The notes beneath the pieces are model-generated. The model did not search any database. It was given only the letters and a program-made list of their open reading frames with translations, and was not told the DNA's origin. 64,000 nucleotides of DNA from Mycolicibacterium elephantis DSM 44368 (GTDB lineage Bacteria; Actinomycetota; Actinomycetes; Mycobacteriales; Mycobacteriaceae). Of the stretch, positions 37,272-46,282 are shown piece after piece. The stretch spans positions 1-64,000 of the forward strand of contig NZ_ATDN01000004.1 of NCBI RefSeq assembly GCF_004014805.1, in the 5' to 3' direction. Every line of letters begins with the position of its first letter. The stretch's first letter is position 1. The position numbers were made by a program, and so were the translations under genes.

Positions 37272-38384
37272 ATGTCCTACGAGAGCACCGCAGAACCGAT
37301 CAAGTTCGGGTATCTCATGGATTTCAAGCTGCCCGACCTGTATCCGCAGGAGATGAAGGAAGACCTGTCCAACCCCTTCGCGCTGGTTTTCGCCGAAGCC
37401 TTCGAGAACGGAGAGATCGACCGACCCATCGAGATCATCTACCGGGAGGTCGAGGGCCTTCCGAAGGGTTCGGTCAAGGCGGTCATCGACGCGTACGGCG
37501 AGCTCGTCGACGAGGGGTGTCTCGCGGTGTTCGGCCCGCACATCACCGACAACTGCGTGCCGACCCGCGAGGCCATCGAGGAACGGTTCCGGGTGCCCGC
37601 CCTCAGCGTCACCGGCAGTGACGCCTGGCTGGGGGAGTGGACCTTCGCGTTCCCGCAGGGATCGCTGACCGACGAACCGATCTTCTGGGCGGATTTGTTG
37701 GCCAAGGGCGGGCACACCGAGGTGGGCGTCCTCATGGAGCAGTCGCTGATCGGCGAGACCTATCTGGAGAACTTTCGAAACGCCTGCCGCCGCAAGGGAA
37801 TCCGGATCGTTGCCGAGGCTGCGATCGCGCAGACGGCCCAGGATGTCACCGAGGCGGTGCAGACCCTGCACGAAGCCAAGGCGCAGGCGGTGGTGCACGC
37901 CGGCTTCGGATTCGGCATCGTGTTCGTCAACCCCGCACTGGAGGCGCTCGGCTGGGATCCGCCGCGCTTCACCAGCACGGCGTTCCAGAACGCGTGGATC
38001 AACCCGATCATGTGGAACGCGTTCATGGGATGGACGGGTGTGGACCAGTACGACGAGGGCAACCCCGTCGGCCAGCGGTTCCTCGACAAGTATCAGGAGA
38101 AGTTCGGCCGCCGCCCGCAATACTGTGTCCCGGTGGTGAACCGCGACGTCGCCACCGCACTGCTGCGTGCGTGCACCGACGCCCACCCGCTGAGCCCACG
38201 AGGCCTCAAGGAAGCCCTCGAACGCGTCAAGATGATGCCGGCCGCCGCCGGGGCGCCGGGCACCCGAGTCTCGTTCGGCAACTGGACGCGCCGCGCCTGG
38301 ATGGGTGCCGGCTATCTGGTCGCCAGAAAGCTGGACGCCGACGGCGTCAATTCTCATCTCGTCGATCGCTTTGGTGAGGAGTAA
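37272..38384 (+). CDS. Periplasmic-binding-fold type I protein without signal peptide
   Basis: 370 residues, ATG 37272 after GGAGG. The sequence follows the branched-chain amino-acid binding protein/amide sensor fold: IKFGYLMDF opening, VIDAYGELVDEGCLAVFGPH, VGVLMEQSLIGETYLENFRN, then QAVVHAGFGFGIVFVNPALE. Unlike transporter components it has no signal peptide or lipobox, and no permease or ATPase genes lie near it. It is therefore probably a cytoplasmic sensor or enzyme-associated binding protein. It starts an operon with the AveC-like, SDR, ALDH and P450 genes. Confidence 0.75.
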   Translation: MSYESTAEPIKFGYLMDFKLPDLYPQEMKEDLSNPFALVFAEAFENGEIDRPIEIIYREVEGLPKGSVKAVIDAYGELVDEGCLAVFGPHITDNCVPTREAIEERFRVPALSVTGSDAWLGEWTFAFPQGSLTDEPIFWADLLAKGGHTEVGVLMEQSLIGETYLENFRNACRRKGIRIVAEAAIAQTAQDVTEAVQTLHEAKAQAVVHAGFGFGIVFVNPALEALGWDPPRFTSTAFQNAWINPIMWNAFMGWTGVDQYDEGNPVGQRFLDKYQEKFGRRPQYCVPVVNRDVATALLRACTDAHPLSPRGLKEALERVKMMPAAAGAPGTRVSFGNWTRRAWMGAGYLVARKLDADGVNSHLVDRFGEE

Positions 38385-38387
38385 CCC

Positions 38388-39533
38388 GTGACCACCGATA
38401 CGCCCGAAGCCGACCGCACTGCGCCGGCCGTAGGAGAGCCGGCGAAACGTTCTTGGCTCGGGCCCACGATCTCGGTGGCGGCACTTGTCGCCGTCGCCGT
38501 GTTCTTCGGCGTCAACGCCCGCAAGGGACCGGGGTCCCCGCGGATCGCCAACCCGGAGGTCGAGGGAGCGCCACGGCCGGTCGAGGTGCTTTTCGGGTGG
38601 AGCACGTCGACGTGGGTGGTGATCCTCGAGGCGTTCACGATCGTCACGATGGCCGTCATCATCACCTTGTGGGTGGTGCACTGGCGGCGCAATCCGCACA
38701 ATCCCACGCTGCTGATGGCGCTGGTCACCTCGTTGATCGTGTGGCAAGACCCGCTGATGAACTGGTCACCGTTCGCGGTGTACAACCCCGAACTTGCACA
38801 CCTGCCCGAGGACTGGCCGCTGGTGTCCGTGTCGCCGACGGTGGAACCGTTCGTGGTCCTCGGTTATGTGATGTTCTACCTCGGGCCGTACTTTCCCGCC
38901 ATCTGGATTCTGCGAAAGCTCCAGGCGCGCAGGCCCGTTGATTCGTTTGTGTGGCGTCATCCGCTGATCAGCCTGGCGGCCATCATCTTCCCGATCGGCG
39001 TGATCGTGGACGCGGCGCTCGAGATCACCCTGGTGCGCACGGGCATGTACATCTATTCGCAGGTGCCTCCGTGGGCGTCGGTGTTCACCGGGCAGCCCCA
39101 TCAGTTCCCGCTGATCTGGGAAGTGGTGGCGGTGACGTTCGTGATGATCCCCGCCGGTGTGCTGCTCTACCGCGACGACACCGGTAAATCCGTCGCCGAG
39201 AAACTCGCTCAGCGCGCCCGCATCTTCGCCTCCAGGCCGCGGCTCGGCACCTTCGTCGTGATGTTCGTGATCATCAACGTCGCCTACCTCTGCTACGGCG
39301 GCCTGTTCGCGATCGTGAAGGCGACGAAGATCTCCACCTCGGTGGCCTGCCCGTGGCCCTATCCGGAAGTGAAGGTCTATGACCCGCAAGGCTTCTACGA
39401 AGAGAACGGTCAGGTGGGCCCGTACTCCGTCGGGATCATGTCGACCTGGATGAGCGGACAACTCGACGGAAGGCCGGACGTGGAACTGGGCGCCAAGAGC
39501 GACCGCTGCGCACCGGAAAACGCCAATGGGTGA
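38388..39533 (+). CDS. AveC-like (spirocyclase AveC family) membrane protein 1
   Basis: 381 residues from GTG 38388, 3 bp after the preceding stop. About seven membrane segments, for example ISVAALVAVAVFFGV, WVVILEAFTIVTMAVIITLW, EPFVVLGYVMFYLGPYFPAI and LGTFVVMFVIINVAYLCYGG. WQDPLMNWSPFAVYN and the polar residues in the membrane part recall the AveC-like family, named after the spiroketal cyclase/dehydratase of avermectin synthesis. Mycobacteria carry several such proteins of unknown role near P450 and SDR genes. A second member is at 47149. Assignment rests on my recognition of the family pattern. Confidence 0.65.
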   Translation: MTTDTPEADRTAPAVGEPAKRSWLGPTISVAALVAVAVFFGVNARKGPGSPRIANPEVEGAPRPVEVLFGWSTSTWVVILEAFTIVTMAVIITLWVVHWRRNPHNPTLLMALVTSLIVWQDPLMNWSPFAVYNPELAHLPEDWPLVSVSPTVEPFVVLGYVMFYLGPYFPAIWILRKLQARRPVDSFVWRHPLISLAAIIFPIGVIVDAALEITLVRTGMYIYSQVPPWASVFTGQPHQFPLIWEVVAVTFVMIPAGVLLYRDDTGKSVAEKLAQRARIFASRPRLGTFVVMFVIINVAYLCYGGLFAIVKATKISTSVACPWPYPEVKVYDPQGFYEENGQVGPYSVGIMSTWMSGQLDGRPDVELGAKSDRCAPENANG

Positions 39534-40413
39534 TGCGCGCAGCGTGGTCATCACCGGCGCCTCCCGAGGGCTGGGGCTGGCGTCCGCTTCGCACCTGTAC
39601 CGCAAGGGCTGGCGCGTCGTCGCGGCCATGCGTTCCGTCGACGCCGGTATGCAGCGCCTGCGTGCGGTCACGGGTGCGTCGCCGGACGATACGAACCTGA
39701 TCGGCGTCACCCTCGATCTCACCGACGCAGCATCGATCACGGCCGCGGCGAAGGAGATCGAGGAGGCCGTCGGCGCACCGTATGCGGTTGTGCACAACGC
39801 GGGGATCTCGGCGGCAGGCATGGTGGAGGAGACGCCGGTCAGTCTGTGGGAGCAGATGTTCGCGACCAACATCTTCGGCCCCGTCGCGCTCACCAAGGCG
39901 CTGCTGCCGACCATGCGTGAGGCGGGACGCGGCCGCATCGTGCTGGTGTCGAGCCAGGGTGGTGTGCGCGGAATGCCGGCCACTGCGCCGTATTCGGCGG
40001 TGAAGGGCGCGCTGGAACGCTGGGGCGAGTCGATGGCCGCGGAGGTCGCGCCGTTCGGCATCGGCGTCACAATCCTGGTGACCGGAACCTACGACACCGA
40101 GATCATCACCGATGCGGGCACCACCGACTGCCGAGATCTGAATGGCCCCTACGCGCCGCACCACAGCACGATGGACAAGCGTGGCCGGGCCGCGATGCGA
40201 CTGGCCGCTCGATCGCCCGAGAAGTTCGCGGCGGGCCTGGCAAGGGCGTTGGACAGCTCGAAGCCGTTCGCCAAGAGGCCGGTGGGCCCCGATGCGCGAA
40301 TGTTGTTGATCGCCAACCGCGTATTCCCCTCCGCGGGGTTGCACCAGATGATCCGGCTGATGATGGGCATCCCGCGGTTCGGCGCGCTACGAGGAAGCAG
40401 AAATCATGGCTGA
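39526..40413 (+). CDS. Short-chain dehydrogenase/reductase (2 of 4)
   Basis: 295 residues, ATG 39526, overlapping the AveC-like gene by 8 bp. VVITGASRGLGLASASHL (cofactor motif), DLTDAASI, HNAGIS, VSSQGG and YSAVK give the classical SDR catalytic set. The C-terminal part (HSTMDKRGRAAMRLAARSPE) is of the variable substrate-binding type. Its end overlaps the ALDH start by 8 bp. Would oxidise an alcohol to an aldehyde or ketone; substrate unknown. Confidence 0.87.
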   Translation: MGDARSVVITGASRGLGLASASHLYRKGWRVVAAMRSVDAGMQRLRAVTGASPDDTNLIGVTLDLTDAASITAAAKEIEEAVGAPYAVVHNAGISAAGMVEETPVSLWEQMFATNIFGPVALTKALLPTMREAGRGRIVLVSSQGGVRGMPATAPYSAVKGALERWGESMAAEVAPFGIGVTILVTGTYDTEIITDAGTTDCRDLNGPYAPHHSTMDKRGRAAMRLAARSPEKFAAGLARALDSSKPFAKRPVGPDARMLLIANRVFPSAGLHQMIRLMMGIPRFGALRGSRNHG

Positions 40414-41881
40414 CGTTCGCTTCGAAACCAAGATGATGATCGACGGCAAGCTCGTCGACGGCGAGGCAGGCACCTTCACCAACATCAACCCGGCGACGGA
40501 GGAAATGCTCGGCGAGGTGGCCGATGCCTCCAAGGCCGACATGCACCGGGCCATCGACGCCGCCCGCCGTGCCTTCGACGAGACCGACTGGTCGACCAAT
40601 CATGCTTTCCGCCAACGCTGTCTGCTGCAGCTGCAGGAGGCGCTCGAGGCCGAACAGGAAGACCTGCGAGAGGAACTCATCCTCGAAGTGGGGTGTCCGC
40701 GCGCCATCACGCACGGACCACAACTCGACGCGCCGTTGTCGGACGCGCTGCGCTACCCGGCACAGCTGATCGACGAATATCCCTGGGAGACGTCGCTGGG
40801 CGATGCGCTGGTGTCGGTCACCGGGGTGAACACCACCCGCAAAGTCTGGCGCGAGCCCGTAGGGGTGGTCGGGGCGATCGTGCCGTGGAATTTCCCGTTC
40901 GAGGTCACCATCCAGAAGATCGGCCAGGCCCTGGGCACCGGAAACACCGTCGTACTCAAACCGGCGCCCAACACCCCGTACAACGCGACCCGGCTGGGCC
41001 GGCTCATCGCGGAGAACACCGACATCCCACCCGGCGTGGTGAACGTCGTCACCGCGTCGGATCACTTCGTCGGTGAAGAGCTGACGTTGTCGCCGAAGGT
41101 GGACCTGATCTCGTTCACCGGGTCCACCGTCGTCGGGAAACGGATCATGGAAAAGGGCGCCGCGACGATGAAGCGGCTGTTTCTCGAACTCGGCGGCAAG
41201 TCAGCGACCATCGTGCTCGAGGATGCGGACTTCGCGGTGGGATGCATGATGGGTATCGCACCGTGCATGCACGCGGGCCAGGGCTGTGCCAACCCCACCC
41301 GGCTGCTGCTGCCGCGTTCGCGTTACGACGAAGGCGTCGAGATCCTCAAGGGCATCTACGAAGGCGTGGCGCCCGGCGATCCGCAGGACCCGGCGACCCT
41401 GTGCGGTCCGGTGATCTCCGACAAGCAACGCAGCCGCATCCGCGGGTACATCCACAAGGGCGTCGAGGAAGGCGCGACGCTGCTGGTCGGCGGTGCCGAT
41501 GCGCCCGACGGCATGGACAAGGGCTTCTTCGTCAAGCCAACGCTTTTCACCGATGTGGACAACTCGATGACGATCGCGCAGGAGGAGATCTTCGGACCAG
41601 TGCTGGCGGTGATCCCCTTCGACGACGAGGACGACGCGGTACGCATCGCCAACGACAGCCAGTACGGCCTGGCCGGCAACGTGATGGCGGGAACGCTGGA
41701 TCGTGCTCTATCGGTGGCCAAACGGCTTCGGGCCGGCTTCATCGGTTTGAACGGCACCGCCGGTTACGGCGCCGACACCCCGTTCGGTGGATACAAGGCC
41801 AGCGGCATCGGGCGCCAGAACGGGGTCGCCGGGTTCGACCAGTACACCGAGATCAAATCCGTCGCGTATCCGGCCGGCTGA
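40406..41881 (+). CDS. Aldehyde dehydrogenase
   Basis: 491 residues, ATG 40406. NAD-dependent oxidation of an aldehyde to an acid. Cofactor motif FTGSTVVGKRI, catalytic general base Glu261 in LELGGKS, nucleophile Cys294 in HAGQGCANPT, and EEIFGPVLAVIPF near the end are all present. Full length for the family. Placed between an SDR and a P450 it suggests the route hydroxylation - alcohol - aldehyde - acid. Confidence 0.93.
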   Translation: MADVRFETKMMIDGKLVDGEAGTFTNINPATEEMLGEVADASKADMHRAIDAARRAFDETDWSTNHAFRQRCLLQLQEALEAEQEDLREELILEVGCPRAITHGPQLDAPLSDALRYPAQLIDEYPWETSLGDALVSVTGVNTTRKVWREPVGVVGAIVPWNFPFEVTIQKIGQALGTGNTVVLKPAPNTPYNATRLGRLIAENTDIPPGVVNVVTASDHFVGEELTLSPKVDLISFTGSTVVGKRIMEKGAATMKRLFLELGGKSATIVLEDADFAVGCMMGIAPCMHAGQGCANPTRLLLPRSRYDEGVEILKGIYEGVAPGDPQDPATLCGPVISDKQRSRIRGYIHKGVEEGATLLVGGADAPDGMDKGFFVKPTLFTDVDNSMTIAQEEIFGPVLAVIPFDDEDDAVRIANDSQYGLAGNVMAGTLDRALSVAKRLRAGFIGLNGTAGYGADTPFGGYKASGIGRQNGVAGFDQYTEIKSVAYPAG

Positions 41882-41892
41882 GGAGGAACCCC

Positions 41893-43128
41893 TTGCAACA
41901 GCTTTTCGATGACCTCGAGGACTTCGGCGAGTTCGACGATTTCGTATCGGGCGATGTGCGCGACCCCTATACCGAACTCGCCAGGCTGCGACGGGAGGAG
42001 CCGATACAGAAGATCGAGATCCCGGGCATACCAGGGCAAGAGGGCAAGCCCATCGTCATGGTGCACCGCTACGAGGAAGCCCAGCAGGTGCTGCGGGACA
42101 ACGAGACCTTCTCCTCGTCGATCATCATCCAGGCGTTCGGCGACGTGTTCGGTAAGCACGTGATGCTCGGGATGGACGAGCCCGAACACGGCAGGCACCG
42201 CGCGTTGGTGGCAAAGGCGTTCTCGCAGAAGGCGTTGGCGCGCTGGGAAGACACGCTGGTGACCCCGATCGGCAATTCGCTGATCGACCGGTTCGCCGAC
42301 CGCGGTAGCGTCGATCTGGTCAAGGAGTTCAACTTCCCCTATCCCACGCTGATCATCGCGGGGCTGCTCGGGTTGCCTCAAGAGGACTACGCGCAGTTCC
42401 AGAAGTGGTCCATCTCGTTGTTGTCGTTCACCGTCAACCCCGAGCGCGGCCGCGAAGCCTCCCAAGCGCTCGCCGAGTACTTCACGCCCATCCTCGCCGC
42501 GCGTCGTGACGACCCCCGAGACGATCTGATCACCGGGCTGGCGGCGGCCGAGATCGACGGGGAGAAGCTCTCCGACGAGGAGATCTTCTCGTTCCTGAGG
42601 CTGCTTCTGCCCGCCGGGGTCGAAACCACCTATCGGGCCCTGGGAAACCTGCTGTACGGGTTGCTCACCAATCCCGAACAGCTGCAGGCTCTTCGCGACG
42701 ACCGATCGTTGATTCCGCAGGCGATCGAGGAGGCGGTGCGCTGGGAGCCGCCGCTGATCATGATCACGCGGGTAGCCAGCCGGGACACCGAGCTCGGCGG
42801 CGTCCACATCCCGGAGGGCTCCTCGGTGATGCCGGTGCTGGGAGCTGCCAACCGGCAAGAGGAACGTTTCCCGAACCCCGATCAGTTCGATGTCTTACGT
42901 GAGGCCAAGGCGAACATCGGCTGGGGCTACGGCGTACACGTCTGCCTGGGTATGCATCTGGCGCGGCTGGAGATGCGGGTCGCGCTGAACCTACTGCTGG
43001 ACCGCCTGCCGAACCTGCGCCTGGACCCCGCGGCCGACGACCCCTACATCCGTGGCCAGGTGTTCCGATCCCCGACGTCGGTGCCCATCGTCTTCGACGG
43101 AAACCCTTCCCCTGACGAGCAGTCGTGA
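41893..43128 (+). CDS. Cytochrome P450 (second of three)
   Basis: 411 residues from TTG 41893, six bases after AGGAGG (41881-41886). I-helix LLLPAGVETTYRALG, ExxR in IEEAVRWEPP, haem loop IGWGYGVHVCLGMHLAR with Cys351 as ligand; the usual first Phe of the loop is Trp. 11 bp after the ALDH stop. The last four codons and the stop fall within the left arm of palindromic repeat copy D. Confidence 0.92.
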   Translation: MQQLFDDLEDFGEFDDFVSGDVRDPYTELARLRREEPIQKIEIPGIPGQEGKPIVMVHRYEEAQQVLRDNETFSSSIIIQAFGDVFGKHVMLGMDEPEHGRHRALVAKAFSQKALARWEDTLVTPIGNSLIDRFADRGSVDLVKEFNFPYPTLIIAGLLGLPQEDYAQFQKWSISLLSFTVNPERGREASQALAEYFTPILAARRDDPRDDLITGLAAAEIDGEKLSDEEIFSFLRLLLPAGVETTYRALGNLLYGLLTNPEQLQALRDDRSLIPQAIEEAVRWEPPLIMITRVASRDTELGGVHIPEGSSVMPVLGAANRQEERFPNPDQFDVLREAKANIGWGYGVHVCLGMHLARLEMRVALNLLLDRLPNLRLDPAADDPYIRGQVFRSPTSVPIVFDGNPSPDEQS

Positions 43129-43173
43129 AAACCCCCTATACAGGACATTGTCGGGGGTTTTCACGTCTGCTCG
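43116..43173. repeat. Palindromic repeat, copy D
   Basis: CGAGCAGTCGTGAAAACCCC opens the left arm (43116 on); the right arm ends TTTTCACGTCTGCTCG at 43173. About 20 of 21 arm positions pair, loop 16 bases. It overlaps the 3' end of the P450 gene, supplying its stop codon, and separates it from the next SDR gene. Confidence 0.86.
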
Positions 43174-43195
43174 CGTCAGTAATCAGGAGATGTGA

Positions 43196-44107
43196 ATGAC
43201 CGAGCTGCGCTTCGACGACAAGGTGGTCGTCATCACCGGAGCGGGTCGGGGGATCGGCCGCTGCCACGCACTGCTGTTGGCCGACAAGGGTGCCCGCGTC
43301 GTCGTCGCCGACAACGGCGCCGAGATCGACGGAAGTGCGAGCCCGTCACGACCGGCCGACACCGTGGTCGGCGAGATCTCGCAGGCCGGCGGCCAGGCGG
43401 TGGCGTGCTGCGCATCGGTCGCCGACGAAGACGGGGCCAAGTCGATCATCGATGCCGCCCTCGACGCCTTCGGTCGGATCGACGCGGTGATCAACAACGC
43501 CGGGGTGCACGACCCCGGCCTGTTCGAGACACTGTCGACCGAGCGGATCCGCGCGATGCTCGACGTGCACTTCTTCGGAACACTGTTCGTATCGAAAGCG
43601 GCATGGCCCCACCTGATCAGGGCCGGACACGGCCGGATCGTCAACACGATCTCGGAGGCGATGCTCGGCGGCATCCCGGAACTGACCAGCTACGGGTCCG
43701 CCAAGGGCGCGGTGTGGGGTCTCACCCGTAACCTGGCGACCGAAGGCATGGCCCACGGCATCGGGGTGAATGCGATCGCCCCGCGAGCCTACACGCGCAT
43801 GTCGGCGTCGCAGGGACAGCAACTCGCCGAACTGTTCGCCATGCCCGACGACGTCATGGCCGAGATCAACGCCAGCATGCCACCCGAACTATGCGCTCCC
43901 GCAGCGGTTTTCCTCGCCCACGAGTCCTGTGCGTTGAACGGGGAGGTTCTGATGACCGGGATGGGCGGTGTGTCGCGCCTCGCCGTCGTCCGCACCCAGG
44001 GCATCACGAAGTCGCCGCTGACCGTCGAAGACATCGCGGACAACCTCGACCAGATCATGAACGTCAACGATGCCTACATCACCGAAGCAACCAGGAGTGT
44101 CCTGTGA
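43196..44107 (+). CDS. Short-chain dehydrogenase/reductase (3 of 4)
   Basis: 303 residues, ATG 43196 after AGGAGATGTG. VVVITGAGRGIGRCHALLLA, VADNGAEIDG insertion, INNAGVHDPG and YGSAK. Same HSD17B4-like subgroup as the SDR at 33620, with a long C-terminal extension (EVLMTGMGGVSRLAVVRTQG). Coupled to the third P450 by a GTGA overlap. Possible role: hydroxyacyl-CoA or steroid-type alcohol oxidation. Confidence 0.86.
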   Translation: MTELRFDDKVVVITGAGRGIGRCHALLLADKGARVVVADNGAEIDGSASPSRPADTVVGEISQAGGQAVACCASVADEDGAKSIIDAALDAFGRIDAVINNAGVHDPGLFETLSTERIRAMLDVHFFGTLFVSKAAWPHLIRAGHGRIVNTISEAMLGGIPELTSYGSAKGAVWGLTRNLATEGMAHGIGVNAIAPRAYTRMSASQGQQLAELFAMPDDVMAEINASMPPELCAPAAVFLAHESCALNGEVLMTGMGGVSRLAVVRTQGITKSPLTVEDIADNLDQIMNVNDAYITEATRSVL

Positions 44108-45372
44108 CCGATTTCGAGACCGTCGACTTCTTCACCGACGAGTCGCTGATCCCCGATCCCTATCCCTACTTCGACCACCTCCGATCGAAGTGCCCGGTAA
44201 CCACTGCCACCCCGTTCAACGTGCTGGCCGTCACCGGTTACGAGGAGGCACTGGCGGTCTACAAGGACCCGGCCTTCTCGTCGTGCATCTCGGTCGCCGG
44301 ACCGTTCTCCGGCATGCCGATCGGGCCGGGGGACTCCGATGACGTCACCGAGCTGATCGAGCAGCATCGCGGGGCGGTGCCGATGGCCGAACACATCACG
44401 TCGCAGGATCCGCCGCTGCACACCCGCACCCGGGGGCTGTTGAACAAGCTCATCACCCCCAAGCGGCTGAAGGAAAACGAAGACTTCATGTGGCGGTTGG
44501 CCGACCAGCAGCTCGACACCTTCCTCGACAAGGGCGGCTGCGAGTTTTTGGCCGCATACGCCAAGCCGTTCTCGCTTCTGGTCATCGCCGACCTGCTCGG
44601 CATACCGCCGGAGGACCATGACGAGCTCAAAGAGGTGTTCGCGCTGGAGACGGTCGGCGAACTCGGCAAAGACGCGCCGACGTCGTACAACCCGCTGGAA
44701 TGGCTCAACGAGAAGTTCTACTCCTACCTCGAGGACCGTAGGCGTTCGCCGCGCCAGGATGTGCTGACCGAACTGGCGCAAGCCAAGCACGAGGACGGGT
44801 CGACGCCCGAGATCGAAGACGTCATGAACCTGTCGACGTTCCTGTTCGCGGCCGGAACCGAGACCACGACGAAGCTGGTCAGCTCGGCCGTCCGGTTCAT
44901 TGCCGACAACCCGGGTTTCGAGCAGCAACTGCGCGACGACCGCGGCAAGATCCCCGCCTTCCTCGAGGAGACACTGCGGATGGAAAGCCCGGTCAAGTCG
45001 CACTTCCGGATGGCGCGCACCACGACGAAGATCGGCGAAGTCGAGGTGCCGGCGGGCACCACCGTCATGCTCCTTCCCGGCGCCTGTAACCGCGACGCGC
45101 GAAAATTCGCGGAGCCCAACGAGTTCCGTCCCGACCGGCCGAATGTGCGTGAGCAGATCGCGTTCGTCCGTGGCGCGCATTCCTGTCCGGGCGCGCCGTT
45201 GGCGCGCGCCGAAGGGCGGATCTCGCTGAACCGGATCCTCGACCGGATGAGAGACCTCACGATCTCCACCGAACACCACGGCCCGCCGGGCAACCGCGAC
45301 TTCACCTTCGAGCCGACGTTCATCATGCGCGGGCTCAGCGAACTGCACATCACGTTCACACCGGTTGGGTAA
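44104..45372 (+). CDS. Cytochrome P450 (third of three)
   Basis: 422 residues from GTG 44104, overlapping the SDR stop. I-helix FAAGTETTTKLV, ExxR in LEETLRMESP, haem loop FVRGAHSCPGAPLARAE with Cys361; the loop Phe is kept and the residue after Cys is Pro, as in some CYP families. It differs clearly from the other two P450s here, so the three are not recent duplicates. Followed 31 bp later by the mycofactocin-type SDR. Confidence 0.92.
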   Translation: MTDFETVDFFTDESLIPDPYPYFDHLRSKCPVTTATPFNVLAVTGYEEALAVYKDPAFSSCISVAGPFSGMPIGPGDSDDVTELIEQHRGAVPMAEHITSQDPPLHTRTRGLLNKLITPKRLKENEDFMWRLADQQLDTFLDKGGCEFLAAYAKPFSLLVIADLLGIPPEDHDELKEVFALETVGELGKDAPTSYNPLEWLNEKFYSYLEDRRRSPRQDVLTELAQAKHEDGSTPEIEDVMNLSTFLFAAGTETTTKLVSSAVRFIADNPGFEQQLRDDRGKIPAFLEETLRMESPVKSHFRMARTTTKIGEVEVPAGTTVMLLPGACNRDARKFAEPNEFRPDRPNVREQIAFVRGAHSCPGAPLARAEGRISLNRILDRMRDLTISTEHHGPPGNRDFTFEPTFIMRGLSELHITFTPVG

Positions 45373-45403
45373 GCCTGCTCGGCAGAAGAAAGGGAGTACG
45401 AGA

Positions 45404-46282
45404 ATGACCGGAAAGCTCGCCGGGAAGGTCGCTTTCATCACGGGTGCGGCGCGCGGCCAGGGCCGCGCCCACGCGGTCGCGATGGCCAAGGAGGGCGCAG
45501 ACATCATCGCGGTCGACATCTGCCGCGACATTCCGTCCAACCCGTATCCGTTGGCCACACCCGAGGACCTCGCCGAGACGGAGCGGGCGATCAAGGAACT
45601 CGGCAGGCGCGTCGTCGCGCGGGTGGCCGACGTGCGCGAGCGCCACGAGCTGCGTGAGGCCATCGAGGTGGGCGTGGCCGATCTCGGCAAGGTCGACATC
45701 GTGGTCGCCAACGCCGGCATCCTGCCGATGGCGATGGGCAATCCGGATCCGATGGGGTTCGTCGACGCCTCCGATGTCGATCTGGTGGGGGTGATGAACA
45801 CGGTCGCGGTGGCGATTCCGCATCTGCCCGAAGGCGCGTCGATCATCGTCACCGGATCGACCGCAGGCATGATCCGCGGCACCACCACCAGCCCCGACAT
45901 GGGTCCCGGCGGCGCCGGATACGGATGGAGCAAGCGCATCGTGATGGAGTACGTCGACGAGATGTGTCTTCACCTGGCGCCGAGGATGATTCGCGTCAAC
46001 GCCATCCACCCGACCAACTGCAACACCCACCTGTTGCAAAACGAGGGCATGTACGGCGTGTTCCGCCCCGATCTGAAGGCCGAGGGCAAGACACCGACCC
46101 GCGAGGACGCCGAACCGCTGTTCACCCTCTTCCAGGCGATGCCGATCCCGTACATCGAGCCGGAGGACATGGCCAACCTCGGGGTGTTCCTGGCCAGCGA
46201 CGACAGCCGCTACATCACCGGGCAGCACATCCGCGTCGATGCCGGTTCACTGCTCAAGTGGCCCAACGGACCCGGCGGCTAA
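45404..46282 (+). CDS. Mycofactocin-coupled SDR family oxidoreductase (4 of 4)
   Basis: 292 residues, ATG 45404 after AAGGGAG. VAFITGAARGQGRAHAVAMA, IIAVDICRDI, YPLATPEDLAETERAIKELG and GRRVVARVADVRERHELREA are the signature blocks of the SDR group that keeps its NAD bound and passes electrons to the peptide cofactor mycofactocin. ANAGI and YGWSK complete the active site. The mycofactocin genes are not in the window. Converges on the TetR gene with a 4-bp overlap. Confidence 0.85.
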   Translation: MTGKLAGKVAFITGAARGQGRAHAVAMAKEGADIIAVDICRDIPSNPYPLATPEDLAETERAIKELGRRVVARVADVRERHELREAIEVGVADLGKVDIVVANAGILPMAMGNPDPMGFVDASDVDLVGVMNTVAVAIPHLPEGASIIVTGSTAGMIRGTTTSPDMGPGGAGYGWSKRIVMEYVDEMCLHLAPRMIRVNAIHPTNCNTHLLQNEGMYGVFRPDLKAEGKTPTREDAEPLFTLFQAMPIPYIEPEDMANLGVFLASDDSRYITGQHIRVDAGSLLKWPNGPGG

